Shown here: piece by piece, positions 53,636-62,856 of the stretch | Position numbering within the stretch: position 1 is the first letter of the stretch | How the letters are laid out: each line of letters opens with the position of its first letter | From: Moellerella sp963519845 | GTDB taxonomy: Bacteria > Pseudomonadota > Gammaproteobacteria > Enterobacterales > Enterobacteriaceae | Length of the DNA: 64,000 nucleotides | Direction of reading: 5' to 3' | Assembly: GCA_963519845.1 (NCBI GenBank) | Contig: CAUQNX010000010.1 | Location: 62,001 to 126,000 of the forward strand | The notes under the pieces: model-generated | What the model was told of the DNA's origin: nothing | Databases searched by the model: none | What the model saw: the letters and a program-made list of their open reading frames with translations, nothing else | Program-made: the position numbers and the translations under genes

Positions 53636-55380
53636 CCGACCCTTCCTGGATAGTGAATTTTTCTCTGTTTTATACCTTCAATATGAAGACTTAATTGAAT
53701 AAAGACCGTATCGTCCGCCAAACTGGATAAAAAATGTTTAATAATTTGCCCGAAAAAAGAGACGCCACCAATATTATCAATAAGATTTAGTGTGAGGATC
53801 AGCTTATAACCAGAAAAATAGAGCCTGTTTTGTCCTATGCGTAATGGAGAGACACACTCTTCAATCGATAACTGACTAATACTCTTAATTAAACTTTTCA
53901 TTTGATGATTGTAACGCCGGTCATACTGTAATAACCATTTTTTTAAACAAGCCGCTGGGTTTTCCGCCATCAGTAAATTGGCTAGATTTGATTGAAAATG
54001 AGAAAGGATTACCATCATACTTTCAGCGCTTTTATCGACCATTTCTGAGATCAGTGGCTTGGTGATGACATTAACTTTCCCGCTAAATCCGATAGTTTCT
54101 ACAGGAAGTAATTCAGTGTACTTTTGGATCTCAAGGGCTTGCTTATCCTGTGTTACCTGCGTGTGAGCTTGCCAAATACGAGGGTTAATCTCTGTATGCT
54201 GATAATTGGCGACACTAATCTCAGGTATTTGGTTACTATTAATATGGGTTAAATGCCAGCGCCAGTTATTCTGCGCAATTTGATGCGCGGTAACCTCATG
54301 ATAACTTTCTTTATATAATTGCGGAATATCATAAATAATATCGCTGGTAATATCTTGTATTTTGTCAATTGAATAGAGTGTTAATTCTTTTTTTGAATCT
54401 AAATACAATTTATAACTTTGCTGTATAAAATTGATTTCCATAGGCTCAGAAATGTGAGGAAATAAATTAATCCCTGCGGATAAAAAAAGGGCGAAATTAT
54501 CTTTATTTACACTGCTGACTAGTTCATCTGGCCATTGTGAAAAATAGATCCTGAATTTAAATTTATTATCATCGCAATGAAGTAAAAGATCAGCCATATC
54601 TAGCGTAAAAGAGAGAAAACGCTTAGGTAATAAAAAAGCTTCATGTAGCATTAACCAACCGGGAAACTCATTATGCTCTGAAACGTAATCCATTATTTGC
54701 TGCATATCATCGAGACGTATTGTCGGCTGCAGCTGTTGAATATGACTATTAGTGGTGATTATTTCACACTGTACTGCATCTAACGCCAATAAATCATGTA
54801 AATGCCACAGAATATTATCATCACCTTTTAAACTTAGCTTTAGTTCGGATACATTAAATTGAGAAAGAGTACTAGCTTTGTCCATTAACGAGATTTCAAA
54901 TTCAATTGCACAAGTGGCCGCACTTTTTTGATTAAAAGGCGGCGAGATCCACTCTACTGCGGATATTTCGAAAGGATACAGCATAACGGGAGAAGTGGTT
55001 TTAAATATGATCTCTTCACCCTGACGGTTAGTCCCACTAAATAAACTTCCTTTCGCTATTTTTTGTCCCGCTATAATTTTTGCATCGGGAATAAATTCAG
55101 TCTGACAAATAGCAGGCGTTGGGCGTAAATAGTGTGGATATATTAATGCTAAAATTTCATCTGTAAATTGAGGGAAATGATCATCCAATCGATGTTCTAT
55201 TTTTGCATTTAAATAAGCGATGCTTTCAATTAAGTATTTAATTTGCGGATCACGAATATCATCTTGCGTTAAGCCTAGACCATTAGCAGACTCTGGATAT
55301 TGTTTAGCAAAAGTATAAAAATCCTCACGTAGGCTATTTATCTGCTTTTCAAAATAGGGTAGTAGATATTCATTCTTCAT
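53608..55380 (-). CDS. tssF: T6SS baseplate protein TssF
   Basis: A 590-residue protein with the TssF start YFEKQINSLREDFYTFAKQYPESANGLGL and the segment RLDDHFPQFTDEILALIYPHYLRPTPA. It is the main wedge component. It overlaps tssE by 11 bases and tssG by 28. Confidence 0.95.
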   Translation of the reverse strand: MKNEYLLPYFEKQINSLREDFYTFAKQYPESANGLGLTQDDIRDPQIKYLIESIAYLNAKIEHRLDDHFPQFTDEILALIYPHYLRPTPAICQTEFIPDAKIIAGQKIAKGSLFSGTNRQGEEIIFKTTSPVMLYPFEISAVEWISPPFNQKSAATCAIEFEISLMDKASTLSQFNVSELKLSLKGDDNILWHLHDLLALDAVQCEIITTNSHIQQLQPTIRLDDMQQIMDYVSEHNEFPGWLMLHEAFLLPKRFLSFTLDMADLLLHCDDNKFKFRIYFSQWPDELVSSVNKDNFALFLSAGINLFPHISEPMEINFIQQSYKLYLDSKKELTLYSIDKIQDITSDIIYDIPQLYKESYHEVTAHQIAQNNWRWHLTHINSNQIPEISVANYQHTEINPRIWQAHTQVTQDKQALEIQKYTELLPVETIGFSGKVNVITKPLISEMVDKSAESMMVILSHFQSNLANLLMAENPAACLKKWLLQYDRRYNHQMKSLIKSISQLSIEECVSPLRIGQNRLYFSGYKLILTLNLIDNIGGVSFFGQIIKHFLSSLADDTVFIQLSLHIEGIKQRKIHYPGRVGCQSLTQKR

Positions 55381-55795
55381 AATAGTCGATCACTTCCATT
55401 CTGCTTGCACTGAAATCAAGATGCGAATCGAGCGTAATATATTCATTGTCTTTAGCATCTTTTAAGCGAGCGCGGATCACAAATCTTAAGAATTGATCCT
55501 GATAAGCATCTTCTGCCAACATAACTGTGACTCGAGAAAAGCGCGGCTCAAAATGTGTGAGTAGTTGTTCTATCTCTTTAATAATTAAACTACCATTGTA
55601 TTTTCCCTGCGAGCGTGCGGGATTATTAATGCCATAATTGATGATCGTATTGCTAAGACTATCTGAGATATTTCGCTCAAGCCAAATAGGAGATTTTGCA
55701 TTAATAATATGGCAAATATTTTCAATTATTTCATTTCTAATGTCGAACTCTTCTACCGCTTTTTTTCCGGTGAGTAATTGATTAATAAGTCCCAT
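55370..55795 (-). CDS. tssE: T6SS baseplate protein TssE
   Basis: A 141-residue gp25-like protein with INYGINNPARSQGK and the conserved IEQLLTHFEPRFSRVTV (Glu-Pro-Arg motif, essential in gp25). It starts the sheath polymerisation at the baseplate. Confidence 0.92.
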   Translation of the reverse strand: MGLINQLLTGKKAVEEFDIRNEIIENICHIINAKSPIWLERNISDSLSNTIINYGINNPARSQGKYNGSLIIKEIEQLLTHFEPRFSRVTVMLAEDAYQDQFLRFVIRARLKDAKDNEYITLDSHLDFSASRMEVIDYYEE

Positions 55796-55801
55796 GATCT
55801 A

Positions 55802-57106
55802 TTATCCAATATCTTGTGTTGCTAAGGAGATAGCAATTTGGATATCGGCCTCCTGCATCTCATACTGATATTGGGGACGTAAATTAATTTGGCAACAATA
55901 TCGAGTAGGATCATGGGGATCGGCATTAATTGCTACATGGCATTGTTTCAGTGGATAATCAGCCATAATACTCTCTTCACCGTAATCTATTTCACTCACA
56001 TAGCTTTGCAACCAGTTTTCAATACTACGCTTACAATCATCAATGGTGTCATAGCGCCCGATATGATTGCGGATACGCATTTTAATAAAATAGGCAAAAC
56101 GGCATGCCATTAAATTTGTCTGTAGCATAGCTAATTGGCGATTTTCTTTATCTCGGATTTTCTGCACGGAATAATGGCTAAAAAATCCTTTCTGCTCAGA
56201 TAAATAAATTGATGAAAAAGGTGTAAAACCCTGCCCTGCCCAAAAACTTTCTTGTTCACTAGGAATGTCTATTTTGCCGATTATTGGCATCCCATTATAA
56301 AGTTTCTGGATGATGGCTCCATTTCGACCTTTATCATCATAAGCTCGTAAAAAACCAAACCAACTAATACGTTCAAACTCTCGCATTACATTGATGCAGA
56401 GTAAATAAGCTGAATTTCCCCATAAGGTTTTTTGATTTATATTTTCAGCTCTAAAAATAAATCCTATCGATTGCGTTTGATAAGGAGCTCGCAGCATAAA
56501 ATCAGGCAAAGTTAAATAAAGATAACGAGCACTCTCATGTTCACGTAATAGCTTCCAAAGCGCGCAATCCTCACTTTGTAATATTCGCTCCATTTTATGC
56601 GTATCGAGCCACTGATTATGTTGATTGTCACCAAGAAAAGCGGTATCTATACTTAATATAATCGGACATAAAGATTGCTCACCCAATTCAGCTAAACGCT
56701 GTGCAGTATAGAGATCATCATATTCATCAGAGGTATTAAATTGTAATCGATGATCGATCACCAGCATGCTAAAAGGCACACCACCCGCTGTATTTAACTC
56801 TTTTTGATAAACCAGATGAAATAGTAACGTCTGCTTTACCGAAAATGCAGTATTTAATTCAGTTGCCAGCTGCTGCCAGCCATAATCAAATAATTTTATT
56901 TTGACTCTTTGCCGCGAAACAGGCACGTTAATTAATTCAAATAAACTTAACCAACTTGCCTCCAGTGCCCGAAATTCATCATTCGCCATCACTATCGATA
57001 ACTGCTTACTGCAAATTAAATCAATATAATGAATCAATCTATTAATAGTGGCTATTAATGATGATTTATCTCGTCCACTTATACCTGTTTCGCTATAGCT
57101 ATCCAT
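55802..57106 (-). CDS. TssC-like sheath paralogue (ImpD-like)
   Basis: A 434-residue protein that shares the TssC layout, e.g. ALEASWLSLFELI, NTAGGVPFSMLVIDH, ESARYLYLTLPDFMLRAPY and the tail NADPHDPTRYCCQINLRPQYQYEM, but is shorter and diverged from the adjacent TssC. Some T6SS loci (for example the Rhizobium imp cluster with impC and impD) carry a second TssC-like gene. It may form part of the sheath base or cap. The function is unknown. Confidence 0.82.
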   Translation of the reverse strand: MDSYSETGISGRDKSSLIATINRLIHYIDLICSKQLSIVMANDEFRALEASWLSLFELINVPVSRQRVKIKLFDYGWQQLATELNTAFSVKQTLLFHLVYQKELNTAGGVPFSMLVIDHRLQFNTSDEYDDLYTAQRLAELGEQSLCPIILSIDTAFLGDNQHNQWLDTHKMERILQSEDCALWKLLREHESARYLYLTLPDFMLRAPYQTQSIGFIFRAENINQKTLWGNSAYLLCINVMREFERISWFGFLRAYDDKGRNGAIIQKLYNGMPIIGKIDIPSEQESFWAGQGFTPFSSIYLSEQKGFFSHYSVQKIRDKENRQLAMLQTNLMACRFAYFIKMRIRNHIGRYDTIDDCKRSIENWLQSYVSEIDYGEESIMADYPLKQCHVAINADPHDPTRYCCQINLRPQYQYEMQEADIQIAISLATQDIG

Positions 57107-57119
57107 TTTAATTAATCCA

Positions 57120-58601
57120 TCAATTAGGTATAGTCGCGACCATTCTTAATGATGTTGTCAACTCTTCCATTTGCAACCATGGGCGCACATAAGCGACAGC
57201 AGAGTAAGAGCCCGGACGTCCAGACTGCTCTACTACGGTAATTTTAGCTTCAACCAATGGGTGCGTTGCCTTAGCTTCATTACCGATCGCATTTGGATTA
57301 ACATATTGATGTATCCAAGCATTTAGCTCTTTTTCAACATCTGCTGGATTGAGATTAGAGCCAATACGATCACGGCCAATCATTTTCAGATATTGTGCAA
57401 TGCGGCTACTTGCCAGGGTATAGGGCAAACGCGCCGAAATCGCTGCATTGGCGGTCGCATCTGGATCTGTGTAAGTTTTAGGCTGATAAGTGGTTTGCGC
57501 ACCCATAAAAACCGCATAATTCGAGTTTTTATAATGGACTAATGGCATAAAACCCAGATCACTTAGCTCTTTCTCTCGTTCATCGGTTAAATTGACTTCC
57601 GTTGGGCACTGTTGCACACGGTCATTAGCCTGATTAGAATAGATAAAATTAGGCAATGAGGCGACTTTCCCCCCATTTTCCGTCCCTCTAATGGCGGTAC
57701 ACCAGCCATATTTGGTGTAGGCTTGTGTGAGCAGTAAACCATACTCATAAGCGGCATTACTCCAGATAAAATCTTGATCCGCATTGACACTTTGAGTACC
57801 ATTTTTATCGCTAGCTAGTTCTTCAAAATGGAATGAACGCACTGGTAAACTGTTATTACCATAGGGTAAACGCGCTAAAGTTCGCGGTAATGTCAGAGCC
57901 ACATAACGGGCTTCATCACTGGCTCTAAAGGCATTCCAGCTGGCATAAGCCGGAGAATCAAATCCTGCTGCCACGGGCTTGCCATCTGAGAAGGTTTCAA
58001 ATGAATCAAAATCAAACATAGCTGAATTAGCGGCGGCGATAAAAGGTGAGTGTGATGCGCTGGCGACTTCACCGATATAACGCAATAGCGCCACATCTTC
58101 ATCACCGTAACCAAATTCGTAATCACCTAATAGCGCGCCATAGGGTAATCCCCCTGCGGTGCCGAACTCTTCTTGATAGACCATGCCAAAGAAGCGACTA
58201 CGATCAATAGCCGGTGCATTTTCGAATTGATCGAGTAATTCATCCTTGGTGAAATCGGCTAAACGAATTTTCAGCTTAGAACCCAGCTCACTATTTTTAA
58301 TTAATTTTTGTAATCCTAGCCAGCTGCCTTCAAGCTTTTGAAAATCTTTATTTTTCATTACAGCAGAGAGCTGCACTGATATTTGTTCATCAATGGCAAT
58401 AATGGCTTTTTCTATGGTGAGAGTTAGGTTTTTATCCCAAGTTAAGGTGCCATCCAGCGCTTGTGAAGTCAGTGTAGACATCAACATTTTGGTTGAATCA
58501 ACAGGTGTCTGAATAGTTGCATTGATGGCTTTATCTAAATAGCTGCTCGCTTCAATAGTTTCTGTGGAGGCAACAGCGGCCGATACCAATTCAGTAGTCA
58601 T
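57120..58601 (-). CDS. tssC: T6SS contractile sheath large subunit TssC (VipB)
   Basis: A 493-residue protein with FQKLEGSWLGLQKLI, EEFGTAGGLPYGALLGDYEF, RYVALTLPRTLARLPYG and the C-terminal LNAWIHQYVNP. It assembles with TssB into the contractile sheath. Its start overlaps the last base of tssB. Confidence 0.96.
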   Translation of the reverse strand: MTTELVSAAVASTETIEASSYLDKAINATIQTPVDSTKMLMSTLTSQALDGTLTWDKNLTLTIEKAIIAIDEQISVQLSAVMKNKDFQKLEGSWLGLQKLIKNSELGSKLKIRLADFTKDELLDQFENAPAIDRSRFFGMVYQEEFGTAGGLPYGALLGDYEFGYGDEDVALLRYIGEVASASHSPFIAAANSAMFDFDSFETFSDGKPVAAGFDSPAYASWNAFRASDEARYVALTLPRTLARLPYGNNSLPVRSFHFEELASDKNGTQSVNADQDFIWSNAAYEYGLLLTQAYTKYGWCTAIRGTENGGKVASLPNFIYSNQANDRVQQCPTEVNLTDEREKELSDLGFMPLVHYKNSNYAVFMGAQTTYQPKTYTDPDATANAAISARLPYTLASSRIAQYLKMIGRDRIGSNLNPADVEKELNAWIHQYVNPNAIGNEAKATHPLVEAKITVVEQSGRPGSYSAVAYVRPWLQMEELTTSLRMVATIPN

Positions 58602-59107
58602 TATTCTGCCTCCTTATTGATCCCAAGTTCAGAAGCTAATTGTTCAATGGCAGCACTATTTTGCAAGATCTCTTTTAAAAGCTTTTCTAAATCACTTGAA
58701 CGATCTGCTTTGCTTAATAAGGTTTTTAATTGATTACGAGTTTCTAATAAATTTTTAAGCGGCTCAATTTGTTGGATCAGATTTTCTGGGTGAAAATCTT
58801 TAATAGTGTCAAATTTTAAATTAACCTCAAATTCGCTACCATCTTGTGCTAATTTATTTTCGACTTTATAGGTTAATTCAGGCCCAACCTGAGACATAAC
58901 CGCATCAAAATTATCTTTATCGATACCCATAAACTCGCGTTTTTCTGGTGCTATTTTTTGAGCCGCATCTTTGTGACCTGAATAGTCACCAATAACACCG
59001 ATTACAAAAGGCAGCTCTTTTGTTTCTACCGCACCATTAGTTTCAACATCATATGTGATGCTAACTCTATTTTTACTGACACGCTTATGTTGTGAATTTA
59101 ATGACAT
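58601..59107 (-). CDS. tssB: T6SS contractile sheath small subunit TssB (VipA)
   Basis: A 168-residue protein with RVSITYDVETNGAVETKELPFVIGVIGDYSG, GIDKDNFDAVM and ETRNQLKTLLSKADRS. TssB helices surround TssC in the sheath. It follows hcp across a strong hairpin. Confidence 0.96.
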   Translation of the reverse strand: MSLNSQHKRVSKNRVSITYDVETNGAVETKELPFVIGVIGDYSGHKDAAQKIAPEKREFMGIDKDNFDAVMSQVGPELTYKVENKLAQDGSEFEVNLKFDTIKDFHPENLIQQIEPLKNLLETRNQLKTLLSKADRSSDLEKLLKEILQNSAAIEQLASELGINKEAE

Positions 59108-59137
59108 AGCAATCCCTACTTATCTATGCTCTCCTGA

Positions 59138-59165
59138 ATAAAGGAGCCGTTATTGGCTCCTTTAT
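59138..59165 (-). terminator. Intercistronic hairpin between hcp and tssB
   Basis: Perfect 11-bp arms (core AAAGGAGCC / GGCTCCTTT) with a 6-base loop, ten bases after the hcp stop. It has only a weak T tract on the minus strand, so it probably acts as a partial terminator or mRNA 3' stabiliser. Confidence 0.7.
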
Positions 59166-59174
59166 GACATTTAA

Positions 59175-59693
59175 TTATTTAGAGCCGGACAATAACTTAC
59201 CTTGTGATACATTATAGGTAACAATTCCGCCTTCTTTCAGCTCACCGCCTTCCAATTCATAAGAGTGTCTCTGATGAATTTCAACATAAGAAAGAGTGAT
59301 CATTTCATGTGGCTGCCCACCTTCATAACCACCGATGCTATAAGAAATTAAACGTGCTTTTGATAATTCGATTTTGAAATAAACTTTAGCGCCAGAACCA
59401 TCAGCTTCAGGTTTAGTAAAGGCTATTTTAATCGTTTTGCCATCTTTACCCGGATTAAATAAGTAGGATAAAAGATCCTCTGAGGCTCCATCGATTTGTT
59501 TAGCGATACTTATCGGCTGAATAGAAACCATACCTGAATCCGCGTTATTACCATTACCAATATCCATGGCAACATTACGTGCTGCTGCCCAATTGTATGA
59601 TTCAATCGCAAACCAGTTATCACCTTCTAATCCAACAACAGTAGCGCCACCTTTAACGTCAACGCCTGCAATTTGCATATAAATACTAGCCAT
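59175..59693 (-). CDS. hcp: T6SS tube protein Hcp (TssD)
   Basis: The ATG at 59693 follows AAGGA and gives 172 residues beginning MASIYMQIAGVDVKGGATV. It has the Hcp1 pattern with ESYNWAAARNVAMDIGN and the late GGEGQPHEMITLSYVEI-like stretch. Hcp hexamers form the expelled tube. Confidence 0.95.
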   Translation of the reverse strand: MASIYMQIAGVDVKGGATVVGLEGDNWFAIESYNWAAARNVAMDIGNGNNADSGMVSIQPISIAKQIDGASEDLLSYLFNPGKDGKTIKIAFTKPEADGSGAKVYFKIELSKARLISYSIGGYEGGQPHEMITLSYVEIHQRHSYELEGGELKEGGIVTYNVSQGKLLSGSK

Positions 59694-59722
59694 AACAATC
59701 CTTATTATATTTAAAGTTATTT

Positions 59723-61024
59723 TTACCAACTCAGTGCTGTTTTATTTTCAGCTGGTTGATTTTCCTTTTTTTCTATATTCCCTAAAGGGCCTATATTCGA
59801 TAGTGAAGTTTCAAGTAACACTTCCTGATCTTCTTTTAATTGCAACTCATTATTAATATCACTGCTTATTTTGTTTAATCCAATCGCCTTAGGTAATGAA
59901 ATAAGACTTTCTTCATTTACGCCAGTAATATTAAAAATTCGTTCAATTTGATTTTCACTCTTATCATTTAATATTTCTTGCCATAGCTCTTTTAAGGATA
60001 ACTGTCCCCAACGAATAGCTTTTTCAATTAAAAATGAAACAGGGCTATGAGGTTCGGTCGCTCTTAAATAATTAGATAGCTCCCTGAGTTGTAAAAAAGC
60101 CGACTCTCTTGATGTAATTTTACTATTATCATTAAAATATTGCTCAATTGAATTTATTGGTAATAAAGTGTTAATGAAATTTTCTGATCTCTCTTCAACA
60201 TTCTCTTTTATACTATTTATTTCATTGTTAACTGGTAATTTAATAATACCGGAAGATAGATTATTTAGTGCTATCAAATATGACTCAATAATTTTAATAA
60301 AAAAAGAAAATGAACATCTATGTTGTACTTCAGTGGATGCGTATGTTTTCTCTTGTAGTACATTAAGGCTTTTTAGGCAGTTTGATAAAGCTTCCTGCTT
60401 ATCGATAATTATTGTCTGCTCATTGAGGATATCTACACGTACCTGTTGCTTTAAACTATCCTTTTCACCCTTGTGCTCGGCTTGTGTATATTGATAAAAA
60501 TTTATTCTGCCTATCAAAGGCGTTAACATAAAGGGGGTGTAGAACAAACAACTCTCTTTTGTGTCACCCAAAAATAGACTTAATTCTTTATGCTTAATTT
60601 GCTCACATTCATGATGGTCTTGAAAATCAGAGTGTTCAACATTCGGCTGCAAAATAGCCCATTGCTCTGATAATAATGTCTCTAACCAAGATAAGCTTAA
60701 TTGTAATGACTTAAATGTTGGGTCTAAAACAATTTGACTACAGATATACCAACCAATTAAGCTAATATCTCTAGCCTTATGTTTGAAAGTGGAAATTAAT
60801 TCTACTGAGAGTTTATTCCAGTTATCTGAGTTCTCTTTTCCTATTGATTCTATCTCTTCCTGTTGTGGATTTGATATCAATTTTCTTAGTGATGTTTGTG
60901 ATATATTAAATAAATTCCGTAACGGCCGATATAAACTACTATTCGACTTTAAATATTCCCCATGGGGATACTCTGTCGATATTGGCGTTAATAATAATGA
61001 TAAATCACTGGGCTTCATTAACAT
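59723..61024 (-). CDS. tssA: T6SS assembly protein TssA (ImpA)
   Basis: A 433-residue protein with the ImpA N-terminal domain (LLTPISTEYPHGEYLK), a helical middle, and the C-terminal LRELSNYLRATEPHSPVSFLIEKAIRWGQLSLKELWQEIL typical of TssA. It guides baseplate and sheath assembly. It is the first gene of the leftward T6SS operon. Confidence 0.88.
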   Translation of the reverse strand: MLMKPSDLSLLLTPISTEYPHGEYLKSNSSLYRPLRNLFNISQTSLRKLISNPQQEEIESIGKENSDNWNKLSVELISTFKHKARDISLIGWYICSQIVLDPTFKSLQLSLSWLETLLSEQWAILQPNVEHSDFQDHHECEQIKHKELSLFLGDTKESCLFYTPFMLTPLIGRINFYQYTQAEHKGEKDSLKQQVRVDILNEQTIIIDKQEALSNCLKSLNVLQEKTYASTEVQHRCSFSFFIKIIESYLIALNNLSSGIIKLPVNNEINSIKENVEERSENFINTLLPINSIEQYFNDNSKITSRESAFLQLRELSNYLRATEPHSPVSFLIEKAIRWGQLSLKELWQEILNDKSENQIERIFNITGVNEESLISLPKAIGLNKISSDINNELQLKEDQEVLLETSLSNIGPLGNIEKKENQPAENKTALSW

Positions 61025-61137
61025 ATATATATCACTCTACTTAAATCTAGCTTGTTAACATAAATGCACTTTCCTTATCCTGTTTTTATTATCGACACTC
61101 AGCATAGAGTCTTGATGAAATAATAGAGTAGCTACAA

Positions 61138-61168
61138 TAAAAAAGGCCGAATTTCATAAATTCGGCCT
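61138..61168 (-). terminator. Intrinsic terminator after grpE
   Basis: Perfect 11-bp arms (AGGCCGAATTT / AAATTCGGCCT), 3-base loop, then six T on the minus strand. Confidence 0.88.
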
Positions 61169-61185
61169 CGTCATATATATTTTAA

Positions 61186-61764
61186 TTATTTTGCAACGAT
61201 AACCATTGCTGGTCTTAATAAACGACCATTCAATGTATAACCTTTTTGCATTATGTTCATTACAGTATTAGATTGATGTTCCGGAGAATCAAGCATGGTG
61301 ATCGCCTGATGTACTTCTGGATTAAAAGGCACATTCGACTCTGAAACTACATCTACGCCAAATTTAGATACCGCATCGATAAAAGATTTTAAGGTTAACT
61401 CGAGACCTTCAATCATCGCCTGAGATCCTTCGTTATCACGATCTGCGGCTTCTAATGCACGCTCTAAGTTGTCAATGACGGGCAACAGTTCATTAGAAAA
61501 ACGCTCTAGAGCAAATTTATGCGCCTTTTCCACGTCCATTTCAGCACGACGACGGATATTCTCCATCTCAGCTTTGGCACGCAGAATTTCATCACGCTCA
61601 CGCTTTTTCGCTGCTTCTAGCTCGGCTTCTAATTCAAGAATACGCACCAACTCATCATTTTCCGCTGCAACTTCGGCGTCAAACTCAGATTCAATGTGAT
61701 CTTGATGTAATTCATTTTGCTCAGAAGTTTGCTTATCCTGTTTGTTTTGTTCTTTACTGCTCAT
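61186..61764 (-). CDS. grpE: Nucleotide exchange factor GrpE
   Basis: A 192-residue protein with a long charged N-terminal helix (ELEAELEAAKKRERDEILRAKAEMENIRRR) and the C-terminal beta domain with NPEVHQAI and GYTLNGRLLRPAMVIV. It releases ADP from DnaK. A sigma-32-like promoter is present upstream. It is divergent from nadK. Confidence 0.97.
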   Translation of the reverse strand: MSSKEQNKQDKQTSEQNELHQDHIESEFDAEVAAENDELVRILELEAELEAAKKRERDEILRAKAEMENIRRRAEMDVEKAHKFALERFSNELLPVIDNLERALEAADRDNEGSQAMIEGLELTLKSFIDAVSKFGVDVVSESNVPFNPEVHQAITMLDSPEHQSNTVMNIMQKGYTLNGRLLRPAMVIVAK

Positions 61765-61807
61765 GAATATCTCCGCATATTTAGCTTTTTCTCTCTCTAT
61801 GAGGTTA

Positions 61808-61835
61808 TTATGGGGATCATAAACAGGGAATCAAG
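61808..61835 (-). promoter_or_regulatory. Sigma-32 (heat-shock) type promoter of grpE
   Basis: On the minus strand: CTTGAT (61830-61835), 14-base spacer, CCCCATAA (61808-61815). This matches the consensus CTTGAA-N11-16-CCCCATNT closely and lies about 45-70 bases before grpE. Confidence 0.8.
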
Positions 61836-61866
61836 GGAAGTCATGTAATGAGAGGGCAAAAAAATT

Positions 61867-62766
61867 ATGCATAAAGGTAAAACAGCTCAAAAAACGCATT
61901 TTAATTCCATTGGCATTGTCGGCCATCCTCGTCACCCTGAAGCCCTTGCTACTCATGAGCTTCTTTATCATTGGCTTATTTCGCAAGGTTATCATGTCAT
62001 TATCGACCAGCAAGTGGCTAAAGAGCTGAAATTACAAAATGCCGTTATGGGCAGCCTGACAGATATAGGTCAGCAAGCAGAACTGGTAATTGTGGTTGGC
62101 GGAGATGGCAATATGCTGGGTGCGGCGCGCATTCTTTCCCGTTATAAAAATAAAGTTATCGGCGTGAATCGCGGTAATTTAGGATTTTTAACCGATCTAG
62201 ACCCAGATAATGCACTGCAACAATTGACCGAAGTATTAGCAGGTAACTATCTTGAAGAAAAGCGCTTTTTATTAGAAGCTCAAGTGATCAAGCCGGCGCA
62301 GAAAGCGCGGAAAAGTAATGCTATCAATGAAATCGTGCTCCATCCGGGTAAAGTGGCCCATATGATCGATTTTGAAGTCTATATTGATGATCGTTTTGCT
62401 TTTTCTCAGCGTTCCGACGGCCTGATTATTGCGACGCCAACGGGCTCAACCGCTTACTCACTCTCCGCTGGCGGCCCTATTCTAACACCTAACCTCGACG
62501 CCATAGTGCTGGTGCCTATGTTTCCTCATACTCTCTCTTCTCGCCCGCTGGTTATTAGTAGCGATAGTAGTATCCGCATAAAATTTTTGCGGACCAATAT
62601 CGATTACGAAGTGAGCTGTGATAGCCAAATCATGTTACCGATACAAGATGGCGAAGAGGTACTGATCAAGCGTAGCAATATGAACCTTAATTTAATCCAT
62701 CCTAAAGATTATAATTATTTTAATACGTTAAGTTCAAAATTAGGCTGGTCGAAAAAAACTTTTTAA
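61867..62766 (+). CDS. nadK: NAD kinase
   Basis: A 299-residue kinase making NADP. Motifs are VVGGDGNMLGA, GVNRGNLGFLTD, and RSDGLIIATPTGSTAYSLSAGGPI. It lies between grpE and recN as in enterobacteria. Confidence 0.97.
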   Translation: MHKGKTAQKTHFNSIGIVGHPRHPEALATHELLYHWLISQGYHVIIDQQVAKELKLQNAVMGSLTDIGQQAELVIVVGGDGNMLGAARILSRYKNKVIGVNRGNLGFLTDLDPDNALQQLTEVLAGNYLEEKRFLLEAQVIKPAQKARKSNAINEIVLHPGKVAHMIDFEVYIDDRFAFSQRSDGLIIATPTGSTAYSLSAGGPILTPNLDAIVLVPMFPHTLSSRPLVISSDSSIRIKFLRTNIDYEVSCDSQIMLPIQDGEEVLIKRSNMNLNLIHPKDYNYFNTLSSKLGWSKKTF

Positions 62767-62785
62767 ATTTTTTTGTCTCTCCCTC

Positions 62786-62827
62786 TTCACTGTATAAAAA
62801 AACAGTTTATACTGTATGTAACAACAG
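62786..62827 (+). promoter_or_regulatory. recN promoter with two LexA boxes
   Basis: Box 1 CTGT-N8-ACAG at 62790-62805, box 2 CTGT-N8-ACAG at 62812-62827, both perfect at the eight conserved positions. They overlap a promoter with -35 TTCACT (62786-62791), 16-base spacer and -10 TATACT (62808-62813). This gives tight SOS control of recN. Confidence 0.9.
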
Positions 62828-62856
62828 TGTGTATGTATGCACAGGAGAGACTTAAA

